64,000 bases of DNA, from the NCBI RefSeq assembly GCF_014396385.1, contig NZ_CP060716.1, positions 558,001 through 622,000 on the forward strand, written 5' to 3'. Shown here in pieces: positions 44,980-54,577 of the stretch. The notes under the pieces are model-generated. The model was given only the letters and a program-made list of their open reading frames with translations, had not been told where the DNA came from and did no database searches. Positions within the stretch are counted from its first letter, which is position 1. Every line of letters starts with the position of its first letter. Made by a program: the position numbers and the translations under genes. Source of the DNA: Leucobacter denitrificans. Lineage in GTDB: Bacteria > Actinomycetota > Actinomycetes > Actinomycetales > Microbacteriaceae.

Positions 44980-47067
44980 CTAACCGTCAAAGACACCGCG
45001 GTCGTCGAACCGCAGTCGCAGGGCCTCGGGGCGAGCACGTCCTGGGGCCCTGCCTTTCTGCCTGGACTGTGCCCCGGCTGCATCTGCAACGAGTGCACCG
45101 CGCAGTCTCTTCGCGACGTCCGTTCCTCGACCGTACTCAAATCTGATGATGGCCCGCACGAGCTGCGCCCCTTGCGGCGCAGCATCCCGGGGAGCAAACG
45201 GTGTCGGGCCCAGCACCTCTACTCCTGGTAGTACGCCTGGTGAGGACAGCGCCGCTATTGCGCGATCCACCTCGGCGAGCCCTCCCGTGACGCTTGCGAC
45301 TCGCACAGCCGGTGGGTAGCGCAGCGCCTGCCGATCTCGGAGCTCACCGCGCAACCATTCTTCAACACGACCAGTAACAAATGCTTGCACAACCGGACCT
45401 CCCCCGGATGCCATAAGACACACGCCGTCAGGCGCCGCAAGTGCTGCGGCATTCTCCCACCAGCGAATACAATCCTCACCGGCGCGCAGGTGCTCAAGAC
45501 TCAGCAGACGCTCCGCGTCGAGCAACACCACCGCGCGGTAGCCTCCCGCTGCAATCGGTTCGGCGCCTCGCGTCGCGACAATGAGTGCCGGTCGCGAGTC
45601 CACGCGTTCTCTCGGGTGATCTCCGTCAGAGAGCAGCACTCGAAATCCTCGGAACTGGCGTTCGAACTGCTCGACGGTGCGTGCCGAACCCATGCCCCGC
45701 TCGACGAGTCGGTGAGCTCCGCAGCTCAGGCAGGACCACGGGTTCGCGTGTTCGCCGCACCAACGGCATGCCGCCCTGCCAGCAATGCGAAACCCAATCG
45801 GCCCTCCACAGGCTTTGCAACGAGCCAGGTCGCCGCAATCGCCGCAGACAGAGACAGGTGCGTATCCCGGAGTTGCCACCTGCACCAGAACGGGGCCGGT
45901 ACGTAGCCCTTCGCGGATTGTGCGGGCTGCAAACTCTGGAACTCGACCGGCAAAAGCGTCGGGTGCGATCGATGCGTCGGCGTGCAGCATTCTAGTTCGC
46001 CTGGGAGGATTCACCTGATCATCGACGTAGCCGATCATCACCAGACGTTCGACCTCTGCGCTTCTCGCATGGGCCGCGAAGAACAGCCCCGCACCCTCGA
46101 GCTCCGCTCGCACAAGTGCAGCATCTCTCGCGTGAACATACGGGGTCAGCGGTTCGGCAAGCACAGGGTCACCGTCGTCCCACATGAGTATTGCGCCCAG
46201 CTCGTGCGCAGGCGCGTACACAGCGGATCGGTTTCCCACGATGATTCGAGGTTCCCGGTCGAGCGCCCGCAGAAACGCGGCGTACCGTTCCGCATTCGAC
46301 TGGCGCGAGTCGACACGTACCGCCTCACAATGACCGAGAGCATCGAGCGCATCGAGCACCTGATCTTCATCTCGGTAGTCGGGCAACACAACGATGACAC
46401 TGCGGCGCTGTTTGTGCACAGCAATTGCGAGCTTGGCGAGCCCTTCGGCCCAACCCCCTACCCATTCACCGGTTGGGAGGCGTACCGGCGAATGCGAGGC
46501 AGTAAATCCAAGCCTCTTGCCAAGAATGAGACGCTCAGCGATCTCGAGAGCAACTTCTTGCTCCTGTTCGGGCCCGGGTGCAACCTCGGTTCCTGCAGTA
46601 TCCGAAGTAGGATCTTGGGTGCTTCCAGATTCAACGTCTCGTGCAGCAGCGGCTCTCGAAGTATCAACAGCAGCCTGCAGATGCTGCTTTTCAACTCGGA
46701 TTTGTCGCGTCGGTATTGCGAGACGAAGGATATCTCCAGCAGACCCCCCGGCCCTGTCAGCTACAGCTCGGGCAAGTTGCCACACCTCGGGTGTGAGCTG
46801 CGGAACTGGGCCCACGATTTCTGCGATCGGTGACAGTTCACCGGTGAAATCACTTCGTTCGACAAAGCCAATGACATACCCGAAAGACTTGCGCTGCTGC
46901 GACCGAAACGGCACCTTGACCCGCTGACCAACACGGAGCGAATCTGCTAGCTCTTCTGGAATCGAATAGTCAAACAGATGGTCGAGCTGCGGAAGTGCAG
47001 AGTCGAGCAGCACCTGCGCTACCGGACGCCCCTCTGGCGCCTCTGCCCCGAGGCAACTGCAACTCAT
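44980..47067 (-). CDS. priA: Primosomal protein N' (PriA), helicase-inactive actinobacterial form
   Basis: 695 residues from the ATG at 47067. PriA reloads the replisome at stalled forks. The N-terminal DNA-binding domain (ALPQLDHLFDYSIPEELADS, GQRVKVPFRS) and the zinc-binding Cys cluster (CGDCGDLARCKACGG, CRWC, CLSC) are there, but where the Walker A should be the sequence reads VGGWAEGLAKLA and the DEAH box is MWDDGD. Loss of both motifs means no ATP-driven helicase action, a recognised feature of actinobacterial PriA. It may act as a scaffold for restart. Confidence 0.92.
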   Translation of the reverse strand: MSCSCLGAEAPEGRPVAQVLLDSALPQLDHLFDYSIPEELADSLRVGQRVKVPFRSQQRKSFGYVIGFVERSDFTGELSPIAEIVGPVPQLTPEVWQLARAVADRAGGSAGDILRLAIPTRQIRVEKQHLQAAVDTSRAAAARDVESGSTQDPTSDTAGTEVAPGPEQEQEVALEIAERLILGKRLGFTASHSPVRLPTGEWVGGWAEGLAKLAIAVHKQRRSVIVVLPDYRDEDQVLDALDALGHCEAVRVDSRQSNAERYAAFLRALDREPRIIVGNRSAVYAPAHELGAILMWDDGDPVLAEPLTPYVHARDAALVRAELEGAGLFFAAHARSAEVERLVMIGYVDDQVNPPRRTRMLHADASIAPDAFAGRVPEFAARTIREGLRTGPVLVQVATPGYAPVSVCGDCGDLARCKACGGPIGFRIAGRAACRWCGEHANPWSCLSCGAHRLVERGMGSARTVEQFERQFRGFRVLLSDGDHPRERVDSRPALIVATRGAEPIAAGGYRAVVLLDAERLLSLEHLRAGEDCIRWWENAAALAAPDGVCLMASGGGPVVQAFVTGRVEEWLRGELRDRQALRYPPAVRVASVTGGLAEVDRAIAALSSPGVLPGVEVLGPTPFAPRDAAPQGAQLVRAIIRFEYGRGTDVAKRLRGALVADAAGAQSRQKGRAPGRARPEALRLRFDDRGVFDG

Positions 47068-47105
47068 GGCAACACCCGACACATCGAAACACCCGGCACG
47101 AAGCG

Positions 47106-48293
47106 TTACAGGCCAGCTGCAGCGCGGAGTTCGTCCACCCGGGGAGTCGCCTCCCACAGGAAATCAGGGAGCTCACGCCCAAAGTGCCCATATGCGCTTG
47201 TCTGCCCGTATATAGGCCGGAGTAGGTCGAGGTCACGAATAATTGCGAGCGGTCGCAAGTCGAACACTTCGCGAACAGCAGCCTCGATGCGCTCGGCTGG
47301 CACAGTCTCAGTGCCAAACGTCTCTACGTAAAGACCGACCGGTGTTGCACGACCGATAGCGTACGCAACCTGCAACTCAGCGCGACGGGCGAGACCGGCA
47401 CGAACGACATGTTTTGCCACCCAACGCATTGCATACGCGGCAGAGCGGTCAACCTTCGACGGGTCCTTGCCACTGAATGCGCCACCGCCATGACGGCTCG
47501 CACCGCCGTACGTATCGATGATGATCTTGCGGCCTGTAAGGCCTGCGTCGCCCATCGGACCACCAATGACAAACTTGCCGGCGGGGTTGATGAAGAGTTC
47601 AACGTTTGAGCTCGGTAACTCCACTCGCTCGAGCACAGGACGAATCACTTCACGCTCGACCGCCTCACGTAGTGCAGGAACCGAAAGGCTTGCTGCGTGC
47701 TGCGTTGACAACACAATCGCCTCAATCGAAGCGGGCGTATCGCCGTCATAGCCGATTGTTACCTGAGTTTTACCGTCGGGTCGAAGTTCGGGAATGATTC
47801 CCGACTTGCGCACCTCAGTGAGGCGTTCGGCAAGCCTGTGAGAGATCCAGCTTGGCAGGGGGTGGAGTTCTGGCGTCTCATCTGTCGCAAAACCGAACAT
47901 GATGCCCTGGTCGCCCGCGCCCTGAGCGCTCAGCGCGTCTTCGTTTCCGCTTTCGCGTACCTCAAGTGAAACATCGACGCCACCGGCGATGTCAGGTGAT
48001 TGCTGCCCAATAGATACCGACACTCCACAGGACGAGGCGTCGAATCCCATGTCTGAGCTGGTGTACCCGATCTCTCGAATCGTGTCGCGAACGAGTTGCG
48101 GAATCTCGACGTAGCCGGTTGTCGACACCTCGCCTGCGACGTGCACAAGCCCCGTCGTGACCAAAGTTTCTACCGCAACCCGCGCACCAGGATCTTGCTC
48201 AAGCATCGCGTCGAGAATCGAATCTGAGATGCGGTCACAGATCTTGTCTGGATGCCCCTCGGTAACCGATTCCGAGGTGAACTGTCGCAGCAT
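47106..48293 (-). CDS. metK: S-adenosylmethionine synthetase
   Basis: 395 residues. It makes SAM from methionine and ATP. Landmarks: [38 protein letters not shown], the P-loop-like [19 protein letters not shown] and the preceding IDTYGG. AAGGAG lies upstream of the ATG. priA follows 38 bases downstream, rpoZ precedes it. Confidence 0.97.
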   Translation of the reverse strand: MLRQFTSESVTEGHPDKICDRISDSILDAMLEQDPGARVAVETLVTTGLVHVAGEVSTTGYVEIPQLVRDTIREIGYTSSDMGFDASSCGVSVSIGQQSPDIAGGVDVSLEVRESGNEDALSAQGAGDQGIMFGFATDETPELHPLPSWISHRLAERLTEVRKSGIIPELRPDGKTQVTIGYDGDTPASIEAIVLSTQHAASLSVPALREAVEREVIRPVLERVELPSSNVELFINPAGKFVIGGPMGDAGLTGRKIIIDTYGGASRHGGGAFSGKDPSKVDRSAAYAMRWVAKHVVRAGLARRAELQVAYAIGRATPVGLYVETFGTETVPAERIEAAVREVFDLRPLAIIRDLDLLRPIYGQTSAYGHFGRELPDFLWEATPRVDELRAAAGL

Positions 48294-48333
48294 GAATACT
48301 CCTTGGTGCTGAAATTTGCGGCTGTAAATGGGT

Positions 48334-48367
48334 GTGGCGCCGGTACCGAAAAGGTATCCGACGCCAC
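48334..48367. terminator. Long imperfect hairpin between rpoZ and metK
   Basis: GTGGCG-c-CGG-t-ACC pairs with GGT-at-CCG-a-CGCCAC around GAAAA. No T-run follows. It could end the rpoZ transcript or shape the metK leader; it is too short to be a SAM riboswitch I recognise. Confidence 0.5.
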
Positions 48368-48382
48368 CGACATTGCGTGCGG

Positions 48383-48634
48383 TTACGCCCGCGGCACCAT
48401 CTGAAGCTTGCCTTCGACGATCTCGTGCAGAGCAATCGAGAGAGGCTTGTCATCGACAGAAGAGTCGACAAGCGGACCGACGTTGTCAAACAGGTTTCCG
48501 TCGTGCAGATCTGTGTAGTACTCATTGATCTGACGCGCGCGCTGCGAAGCGAAAACAACCAGTGCGTACTTCGAGTCCACCTTCTCGAGCAGATCGTCGA
48601 TGGGTGGATCGATGATGCCGTTGACATTCGCCAT
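48383..48634 (-). CDS. rpoZ: RNA polymerase omega subunit
   Basis: 83 residues from the ATG at 48634. The omega pattern is clear: [33 protein letters not shown] and, near the end, [17 protein letters not shown]. It helps assemble the core enzyme. It sits just upstream of metK; gmk, its usual neighbour, is absent here. Confidence 0.95.
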   Translation of the reverse strand: MANVNGIIDPPIDDLLEKVDSKYALVVFASQRARQINEYYTDLHDGNLFDNVGPLVDSSVDDKPLSIALHEIVEGKLQMVPRA

Positions 48635-48668
48635 GTTTGTTCTCCTCATAAGTAAGTCAACGACCATT

Positions 48669-49334
48669 CTAACGTACGAAGCCCGCACCAAACCTCAAGA
48701 TGACGTAACCGTTCAAACCGCTGAGCCGAGTCCAGTGCTGAGACTTGCTCAGTATCAGCCGATCCACCCCCGAGAGGAACCCCATACTTTCAGCAGCAAA
48801 CGCAGCTGATGCCGGGATACCGGGGGCTATCTCACTACCCCAGACCGACCGCCGAATGCGCTGAACCACAGGGTCTCCAGCGTCAACTGGCACCGATTCG
48901 GCCACACGACTCATGCCCTCTTTAGCAACGACGGCGAGCGACGAGGCGTCAATCATGCCGTACGCTTGCCAGCCTGAATTTGGAGGAAGCACTCCCGCCC
49001 AAGCGGCAGTCGTGATCATGTCGGGTATGGGTAGCGAGAGCTCGCTGCCTTCCAGCCGCGCGAGCCGATCCAAGAAGGCACGCGCCTCAAACACGTCATC
49101 AATCTCACCCTGTTGTTGTTCTGCCAGCGCGAAGCCGCGCATGACAAGCACAACTGGATCGGTGTCGAGAATTCCCGCGGGCGCCTGGGTACACCCGAAG
49201 ACTCCAAGCACGTCGTCTCGACGCCGAATACGAACTTCTGGCTCCCCCACTCGCACCAGGCGAGCGAGAAAGCTTCGCAAATCATCGCGGGTCGCTTGGT
49301 CGGCAAGTTGAATCGAAGTAGCAGTCACGGTCAT
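48669..49334 (-). CDS. Conserved protein of unknown function
   Basis: 221 residues, no signal peptide or membrane helix. I recognise no domain. Visible features are an N-terminal [22 protein letters not shown] helix, an alternating strand region ([16 protein letters not shown]), a [12 protein letters not shown] strand and [21 protein letters not shown]. The Leu/Val-rich pattern and codon use look like the neighbouring housekeeping genes, so it is probably real and conserved in the family. It lies upstream of rpoZ (34 bases) and divergent from tesB. Confidence 0.75.
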   Translation of the reverse strand: MTVTATSIQLADQATRDDLRSFLARLVRVGEPEVRIRRRDDVLGVFGCTQAPAGILDTDPVVLVMRGFALAEQQQGEIDDVFEARAFLDRLARLEGSELSLPIPDMITTAAWAGVLPPNSGWQAYGMIDASSLAVVAKEGMSRVAESVPVDAGDPVVQRIRRSVWGSEIAPGIPASAAFAAESMGFLSGVDRLILSKSQHWTRLSGLNGYVILRFGAGFVR

Positions 49335-49409
49335 CGCCGCAAGCCTACCTCCGCAAGCTCACCCTCCCCCAATAGACTGAAGAACATTCGCAGTTTGAAG
49401 GAGGCCCCC

Positions 49410-50288
49410 ATGCCCCAAGCTCCCACGCCAGACCTGGAAGCAATGCTTTCGGTGGTGAACGCTGGTGCGCGCACCCAGTACGACATATTTACCGGCCCGG
49501 CAATGCCAACCCCGCATGGGCGCGCGTTTGGCGGCCAGGTGCTCGGCCAAGCACTCGTTGCAGCTGGCGAGACCGTGCCTGAAGGGCGAGTGATCCACTC
49601 AATGCACGGGTACTTCGTGCGGCCCGGAGAGAGCACCGAACAAATGACCTTTGAAACGGCCCGCTTGCGCGACGGCAGGTCATTCTCAACGCGTCGAGTG
49701 CAGGCCTATCAAGAGGGCGAAGTACTCATGTCACTCATTGCGTCGTTCCAAGAATCCGACGAGGGTATCGAACACGAGGAGCGCTTCGACACCGATTCCA
49801 TTCCGGGGCCAGAGAATCTGCCCTCAGTGTGGGAGAAGTACGGTCACCTTTCTGGCGAAGGACGCGCTTCATGGGTGCTCAACAGACCGTTCGATTTTCG
49901 CTACGTTGAGTCCGACACGATTTTGAGGGTTGAAGAGCGCACAAACCGGCAGCTGGTCTGGCTCCGCTCACGTGATGAACTCGACGGAGAACAGCTCGTG
50001 CAGTCGGCCGCACTTGCGTTTGCGAGCGACTACCTCTTGCTTGAACCTGTCGCACGCAAGCATGGAATCCCCTGGGCTACACCGGGAATGCGTGGAGCAA
50101 GCCTTGACCACGCAATGTGGTTCCACCGGGAGTTCCGAATTGATGATTGGCTGCTCTACGAACTTGAATCGCCCACGGCACAGGGTGGTCGAGGCCTCGC
50201 CCACGGCAGGTTCTACAACCGAGATGGCTCACTCGTCGCGAGCGTGTCTCAAGAGTCGATGATTCGGCTACCGGAGCACAGCGACTGA
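49410..50288 (+). CDS. tesB: Acyl-CoA thioesterase II (TesB-like)
   Basis: 292 residues from the ATG at 49410, with AAGGAGG well placed. A double-hotdog enzyme that hydrolyses medium and long acyl-CoA. FGGQVLGQALVAAGETVPEGRVIHSMHGYFVRPG begins the first hotdog; the second has the family DHAMWFHREFRIDDWLLYE with the catalytic Asp, and GLAHGRFYNRDGSLVASVSQE closes it. A longer upstream frame overlaps the divergent neighbour and has no likeness. Confidence 0.93.
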   Translation: MPQAPTPDLEAMLSVVNAGARTQYDIFTGPAMPTPHGRAFGGQVLGQALVAAGETVPEGRVIHSMHGYFVRPGESTEQMTFETARLRDGRSFSTRRVQAYQEGEVLMSLIASFQESDEGIEHEERFDTDSIPGPENLPSVWEKYGHLSGEGRASWVLNRPFDFRYVESDTILRVEERTNRQLVWLRSRDELDGEQLVQSAALAFASDYLLLEPVARKHGIPWATPGMRGASLDHAMWFHREFRIDDWLLYELESPTAQGGRGLAHGRFYNRDGSLVASVSQESMIRLPEHSD

Positions 50289-50290
50289 AA

Positions 50291-50758
50291 CTAGCTGCGC
50301 CGGAGGTTTAGCGGCTCGTCCATCCAACGAGACACCGAAGCGCGTCCTTCGTCAGAGAGACGCATCGGCCGCATCGAAACCCCGTCGACAATCACAACAG
50401 TTGAAATCGCCCGCGCGACAACACTCCGCTCTGGCTGTGACCCGTCAACAATTTCGTAGTGCACCTCAAGGCTTGACCCTCCGAGCTTCCCGATCCACAA
50501 TTCGACGGTGATCGGCTGCTCAGCGTATTCGAGCACCTTGAGAAACTCGATCTGCTGATTAGCGACGAGCATTTTTGGCCCTGCGGGATCGTCGCCGCGG
50601 AAGTACCGTTCCATGCCGGTGCGTTCTCTACCAGAGCCAAGCCAGAACGTGCGTACGCGCGACTCCTCGAGGAAGCGCGCGTACGCAACATTGTTCACGT
50701 GCCCATACGCATCGAGGTCACCCCAACGAAGCTCTAGATCTACGTGTGTCCGAGCCAT
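50291..50758 (-). CDS. 4-hydroxybenzoyl-CoA thioesterase-type (YbgC/FadM) hotdog protein
   Basis: 155 residues. RWGDLDAYGHVNNVAYARFLEE is the family signature with the catalytic Asp; RTFWLGSG and EYAEQPITVELWIGKLGGSS follow. It ends 3 bases from the convergent tesB and starts 2 bases past the stop of ettA, so it is likely in one transcript with ettA. Confidence 0.9.
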   Translation of the reverse strand: MARTHVDLELRWGDLDAYGHVNNVAYARFLEESRVRTFWLGSGRERTGMERYFRGDDPAGPKMLVANQQIEFLKVLEYAEQPITVELWIGKLGGSSLEVHYEIVDGSQPERSVVARAISTVVIVDGVSMRPMRLSDEGRASVSRWMDEPLNLRRS

Positions 50759-50760
50759 CG

Positions 50761-52440
50761 TTAGTCGCGCGTGAGCTTACGGTAGTGGCTGCGCGAAGGC
50801 TTCGCCGCCTCAGGTCCGAGCCGCTCGATCTTGTTTGTTTCGTATGCCTCGAAGTTACCCTCAAACCAATGCCACTGTGCGGGATCGTCGTCGGTGCCCT
50901 CGTAAGCCAGGATGTGCGTCGCGATTCGGTCGAGGAACCACCGGTCGTGCGTGATAACCACGGCGCAACCGGGGAATTCGAGCAGCGCATTCTCAAGCGA
51001 CTGCAGTGTTTCGACATCAAGGTCGTTCGTGGGCTCGTCAAGGAGTAGCAAGTTGCCGCCCTGCTTGAGCGTGAGCGCGAGGTTCAGTCGGTTGCGCTCA
51101 CCGCCTGACAACACACCGGCCTTCTTTTGCTGATCCGGTCCCTTAAATCCGAACTTCGACACATACGCACGCGACGGGATCTCAGTCTTGCCCACCGTGA
51201 TGATGTCGAGGCCATCGGACACGACTTCCCAAAGGTTCTTATCTGGATCGATGTTCGCACGGTTCTGATCCACATATGAAATCTTCACGGTCTCGCCGAT
51301 CTTCAGGTCGCCACCATCAAGTGGTTCGAGCCCGACGATCGTCTTGAACAAGGTCGTCTTGCCGACACCATTCGGGCCGATGACGCCGACGATACCGTTC
51401 GGGGGAAGCGAGAACGAGAGACCTTCAATGAGCTTGCGGTCGCCGAAGCCCTTCACCAGATCTTTCGCCTCGATCACTACGTTGCCAAGGCGTGGGCCGG
51501 CAGGGATCTGAATCTCTTCAAAGTCCAACTTCCGAGTCCGCTCGGCCTCGGTTGCCATCTCCTCGTAGCGAGAAAGGCGGGCCTTCGACTTCGCCTGGCG
51601 ACCCTTGGTGTTTGATCGAACCCACTCAAGTTCGTCTTTCAAGCGCTTCGCGAGCTTCGCGTCTTTCTTACCCTGAATGTCGAGGCGTTCGGCCTTCTTT
51701 TCAAGGTATGTCGAGTAGTTGCCCTCGTAGGGGTAGAGCCGCCCGCGGTCGACCTCTGCAATCCACTCTGCGACATTGTCAAGGAAGTACCGGTCGTGCG
51801 TAATCGCAATGACTGCGCCAGGGTACTTCTGTAGGTGCTGTTCGAGCCAGAGCACGCTCTCGGCGTCGAGGTGGTTCGTGGGCTCGTCGAGCAGCAGCAA
51901 ATCTGGCTTCTGAAGCAGTAGTTTCGTGAGAGCGACACGGCGCTTCTCGCCTCCGGAGAGGTTTTGGATACTTGCATCGCCCTGTGGCGTACGAAGCGCA
52001 TCCATAGCCTGCTCGAGCTGGTTGTCGAGATCCCAGCCGTCAGCTGCGTCAATCTCTTCCTGAAGTGTTCCCATTTCAGCGAGCAACGTGTCAAAGTCTG
52101 CATCAGGCTCGGCCATGAGCGCCGAGATCTCGTTGAAGCGATCTACCTTCGCCTTGATCGCTATACCGTCTTCAATGTTCTCAAGCACGGTCTTCGATTC
52201 ATCAAGCTCTGGCTCCTGCATAAGGATGCCAACGGTGTACCCGGGAGAAAGCGTTGCGTCACCGTTCGACGGGGTGTCGAGCCCAGCCATGATCTTCAGG
52301 ATCGTTGACTTGCCCGCGCCGTTCGGTCCGACCATACCGATCTTGGCGCCTGGCAGAAACGCCATCGTCACGTCATCGAGAATAAGTTTGTCGCCGACCG
52401 ACTTGCGGGCACGAACCATCTGGTAAATGTACTCAGCCAT
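50761..52440 (-). CDS. ettA: Energy-dependent translational throttle protein EttA
   Basis: 559 residues, an ABC-F protein with two ATPase cassettes and no membrane part. It binds the ribosomal E site and gates entry into elongation according to ATP level. Walker A GPNGAGKSTILK and GPNGVGKTTLFK, signatures NLSGGEKRRVALTKLLL and LSGGERNRLNLALTL, Walker B LLLDEPTNHLD and LLLDEPTNDLD are all present, as is the linker with its arginine- and lysine-rich helices (AKLAKRLKDELEWVRSN). Confidence 0.96.
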   Translation of the reverse strand: MAEYIYQMVRARKSVGDKLILDDVTMAFLPGAKIGMVGPNGAGKSTILKIMAGLDTPSNGDATLSPGYTVGILMQEPELDESKTVLENIEDGIAIKAKVDRFNEISALMAEPDADFDTLLAEMGTLQEEIDAADGWDLDNQLEQAMDALRTPQGDASIQNLSGGEKRRVALTKLLLQKPDLLLLDEPTNHLDAESVLWLEQHLQKYPGAVIAITHDRYFLDNVAEWIAEVDRGRLYPYEGNYSTYLEKKAERLDIQGKKDAKLAKRLKDELEWVRSNTKGRQAKSKARLSRYEEMATEAERTRKLDFEEIQIPAGPRLGNVVIEAKDLVKGFGDRKLIEGLSFSLPPNGIVGVIGPNGVGKTTLFKTIVGLEPLDGGDLKIGETVKISYVDQNRANIDPDKNLWEVVSDGLDIITVGKTEIPSRAYVSKFGFKGPDQQKKAGVLSGGERNRLNLALTLKQGGNLLLLDEPTNDLDVETLQSLENALLEFPGCAVVITHDRWFLDRIATHILAYEGTDDDPAQWHWFEGNFEAYETNKIERLGPEAAKPSRSHYRKLTRD

Positions 52441-52538
52441 ATGTTTTTCGGGCGTCTTGCGCCTGAGCTCCCTGCTGTACGAAGTGGAATCTATCGCCTG
52501 CTACTCTACCGGCTTCGTGCACGACAGCTCTGAGAGCC

Positions 52539-53045
52539 TCACCAGTCGATCGGTCGAGTTTGTCCAATTAGACAAATATTCTGATCTGGCCCAACGGCTG
52601 GAGCGAGATCGGTCACCAGCTCTCGCGACTCAGTGGTGATTTGCCCCAAGAGGCAGGACTCATCAATTCGCACAGAAACAAAGATGCTATCGGCGACGAG
52701 GTTTGTTCTAGAAGTGTCGAAAGAGACCTGCATGGCAGATTTATCGAAGCCCGCGCTCACAAGCGAATTGACAATCGGTTGGCCGCGCACAGCCTCAGTG
52801 CCACCCGCGAAGCTCTTGAGTGCGGCGGTGAAATCAGCGAACTTTGCTTCTGCCGACCCTTCTGGCGGAACCGGCGACTCTGAATTACCTGAATCCTCGG
52901 ACGGGACGCTCGGAGTGACTCGCACGGTGCGTTCTGGCACCTCTGGCGAGGGACCTTCGAGTAACACGCAGGAACTCAGACCAAAGGCCAGTGCGACTCC
53001 GCCCGCAATCACTGCGGCCACGCGCTGTGCTCGATTCACCACCAT
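52539..53045 (-). CDS. Lipoprotein of unknown function
   Basis: 168 residues. Lipoprotein signal ending LSSC (Cys26), a Pro/Glu/Ser-rich linker, then a globular domain from KFADFTAALKSFAGG onward with two Cys (in SCLLGQ and NICLIGQT) that could form a disulfide bond outside the membrane. Similar lipoproteins occur widely in Microbacteriaceae as far as I recall. It is upstream of ettA and divergent from ssb. Confidence 0.82.
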   Translation of the reverse strand: MVVNRAQRVAAVIAGGVALAFGLSSCVLLEGPSPEVPERTVRVTPSVPSEDSGNSESPVPPEGSAEAKFADFTAALKSFAGGTEAVRGQPIVNSLVSAGFDKSAMQVSFDTSRTNLVADSIFVSVRIDESCLLGQITTESRELVTDLAPAVGPDQNICLIGQTRPIDW

Positions 53046-53102
53046 GTCTCAAGTGTATTGAGCGGGATGGAGTTTCCTGAGTGAATGCCTAGTGACGAGA
53101 GC

Positions 53103-53149
53103 TGTCCACAGAAATGCTTCCGAGCGCACGCAAGCCGACTTATCCACAA
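53103..53149. promoter_or_regulatory. Two DnaA-box-like sequences upstream of ssb
   Basis: TTATCCACA (53140-53148) equals the classical DnaA box, and CTGTCCACA (53102-53110) is one base off the actinobacterial TTGTCCACA form. Both are in the same direction, 29 bases apart, inside the 222-base divergent region before the SSB-like gene. Confidence 0.4.
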
Positions 53150-53267
53150 TTTCGATCTCTGCTGAGGCGGCACGGCAGCCAGTCATTGAAGCTATAAGTG
53201 CGATTCGGTTACCGGGATACCCACTCGCGCCAGAATCCAAATCCCAAATCAGCATGTAGGAGTTTAA

Positions 53268-53825
53268 ATGTCCCAACACATCAGCGCAGTCGGCCAAATC
53301 GCAACAGAACCAAAGCTGTACACGCCCTCGGGCGGTGTACAATTTTGCACGTTTCGACTAGCTAGCACCGAGCGTCGGTTTGATGCGCAACGCAAAGAGT
53401 GGGTCGACGGAGATACCAACTGGTTCACCGTGAATTCATTCCGCAGCCTCGCCGTAAATGCCAGCGCATCTTTTTCCAAAGGCGATCGCGTAGTCGTGAC
53501 TGGCCGACTCAGGGTTCGTCAATGGGAGACCGATGAGAAGAAGGGAAACTCAGTTGAAATAGATGTCGACGGCATCGGACATGACGTGCGTTGGGGTGTA
53601 TCGAGATTCACGAAGCAACAAGTCGAGCAGCCCACTTCGTCGCGCGAGAGTGGGACAGGTACGAATGAGGCTGACGGCAGCGCAGCGGCGTCTTTACTGA
53701 CACACAGCGGATCGGCATCAGGTCAGCTAAGCGAGGCTCAAAACGATGCATCATCCAGAGAGAACGCTACCGATTCCGCAGATCAAGCGGCACGTGAACC
53801 AGAGCTGGTCGATGCGCCGTTCTAG
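53268..53825 (+). CDS. Single-stranded DNA-binding protein (paralog)
   Basis: 185 residues; OB-fold in residues 1-110 with ISAVGQIATEPKLYTPSGGVQFCTFRLAST, NWFTVNSFRSLAVNASASFSKGDRVVVTGRLRVRQWE and VEIDVDGIGHDVRW. The C-terminal 70 residues are Ser/Ala/Glu-rich and end VDAPF, a weakened version of the acidic tip DDDIPF by which SSB recruits partners. The main ssb of actinobacteria lies beside rpsF and rpsR, so this is probably the accessory SSB, often tied to competence, recombination or stress. Divergent from the lipoprotein gene. Confidence 0.9.
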   Translation: MSQHISAVGQIATEPKLYTPSGGVQFCTFRLASTERRFDAQRKEWVDGDTNWFTVNSFRSLAVNASASFSKGDRVVVTGRLRVRQWETDEKKGNSVEIDVDGIGHDVRWGVSRFTKQQVEQPTSSRESGTGTNEADGSAAASLLTHSGSASGQLSEAQNDASSRENATDSADQAAREPELVDAPF

Positions 53826-53835
53826 CAGCTGCCGA

Positions 53836-54570
53836 CTAGTTTCCAATTCGGTTGGAAATTGCAGCTATTAGCCGGTCAAGTGTGAAATACACGTATCCAA
53901 TGAGCATGAGCCCTATCGAGAGCCCGCCGATCCAGAGTGCGACGCCTCCATTTCCGTACACGACCACATTCATGAATGGGTAGGGATAGCTCGATCCCTC
54001 GAGAAATTCCCCACCCAGTGCGCCGTATACAAACGCCAACACCAGGTAACCGAACGGAATAAAAGCCCAGCGAATCGGATCGGCGGCTCTCAATTGTCCC
54101 TTTGGTACGAACAGCAACCAGTCAACTATGAGGAGTAAAGGTGTAACAACGTGAATGAGGTTATCTGTGAGAGAAAACGCCTCATAGTCGCCCGCCTGCA
54201 CGAATTCTGAAGGCACAAGGACAAAGATGTACACCAGCATCGTGACTGTAATTGCCATCATGATTGCGGCGCTCCATCGAGCTGACGGAGTGGAGTGTCC
54301 TCGCGTACCGAATGCCGCAATATCCCGAATCGTTGAAAGAACTAGGAGCAACACCCACACCAGGCATAACGCGTTACTCAGCACCGTGTAGAACAGCCAT
54401 GCTTTAGGGCTTGGCTCTTCGGTAAACATCCCGGTAATACGAATGATCCCGATTGTAATGAGCACGAGCGCAACGCATCGAAATGGGAGCGCAATCGTTC
54501 GCAGTACAAGCGCCCCGGAATCCCAGACGCTCTCTGCACGCGTGCGCGAGATGATTGCATCTTTGCTCAT
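53836..54570 (-). CDS. Pr6Pr-family membrane protein
   Basis: 244 residues from the ATG at 54570. Six hydrophobic segments and the family-typical layout: FYTVLSNALCLVWVLLL in helix 2, LVPSEFVQAG, DNLIHVVTPLLLIVDWLLF with the conserved His, and YPYPFMNVVVYG. Function in bacteria is unknown; eukaryotic relatives (AIG1/FAR-17a) are fatty-acid ester hydrolases with Thr and His, but I would not transfer that. It lies 7 bases after msrA. Confidence 0.8.
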   Translation of the reverse strand: MSKDAIISRTRAESVWDSGALVLRTIALPFRCVALVLITIGIIRITGMFTEEPSPKAWLFYTVLSNALCLVWVLLLVLSTIRDIAAFGTRGHSTPSARWSAAIMMAITVTMLVYIFVLVPSEFVQAGDYEAFSLTDNLIHVVTPLLLIVDWLLFVPKGQLRAADPIRWAFIPFGYLVLAFVYGALGGEFLEGSSYPYPFMNVVVYGNGGVALWIGGLSIGLMLIGYVYFTLDRLIAAISNRIGN

Positions 54571-54577
54571 GCACAAA

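Noticed and set aside
48294..48382. SAM riboswitch upstream of metK
   Set aside because: The 89-base gap holds only one imperfect hairpin and no motif of a SAM aptamer I know.
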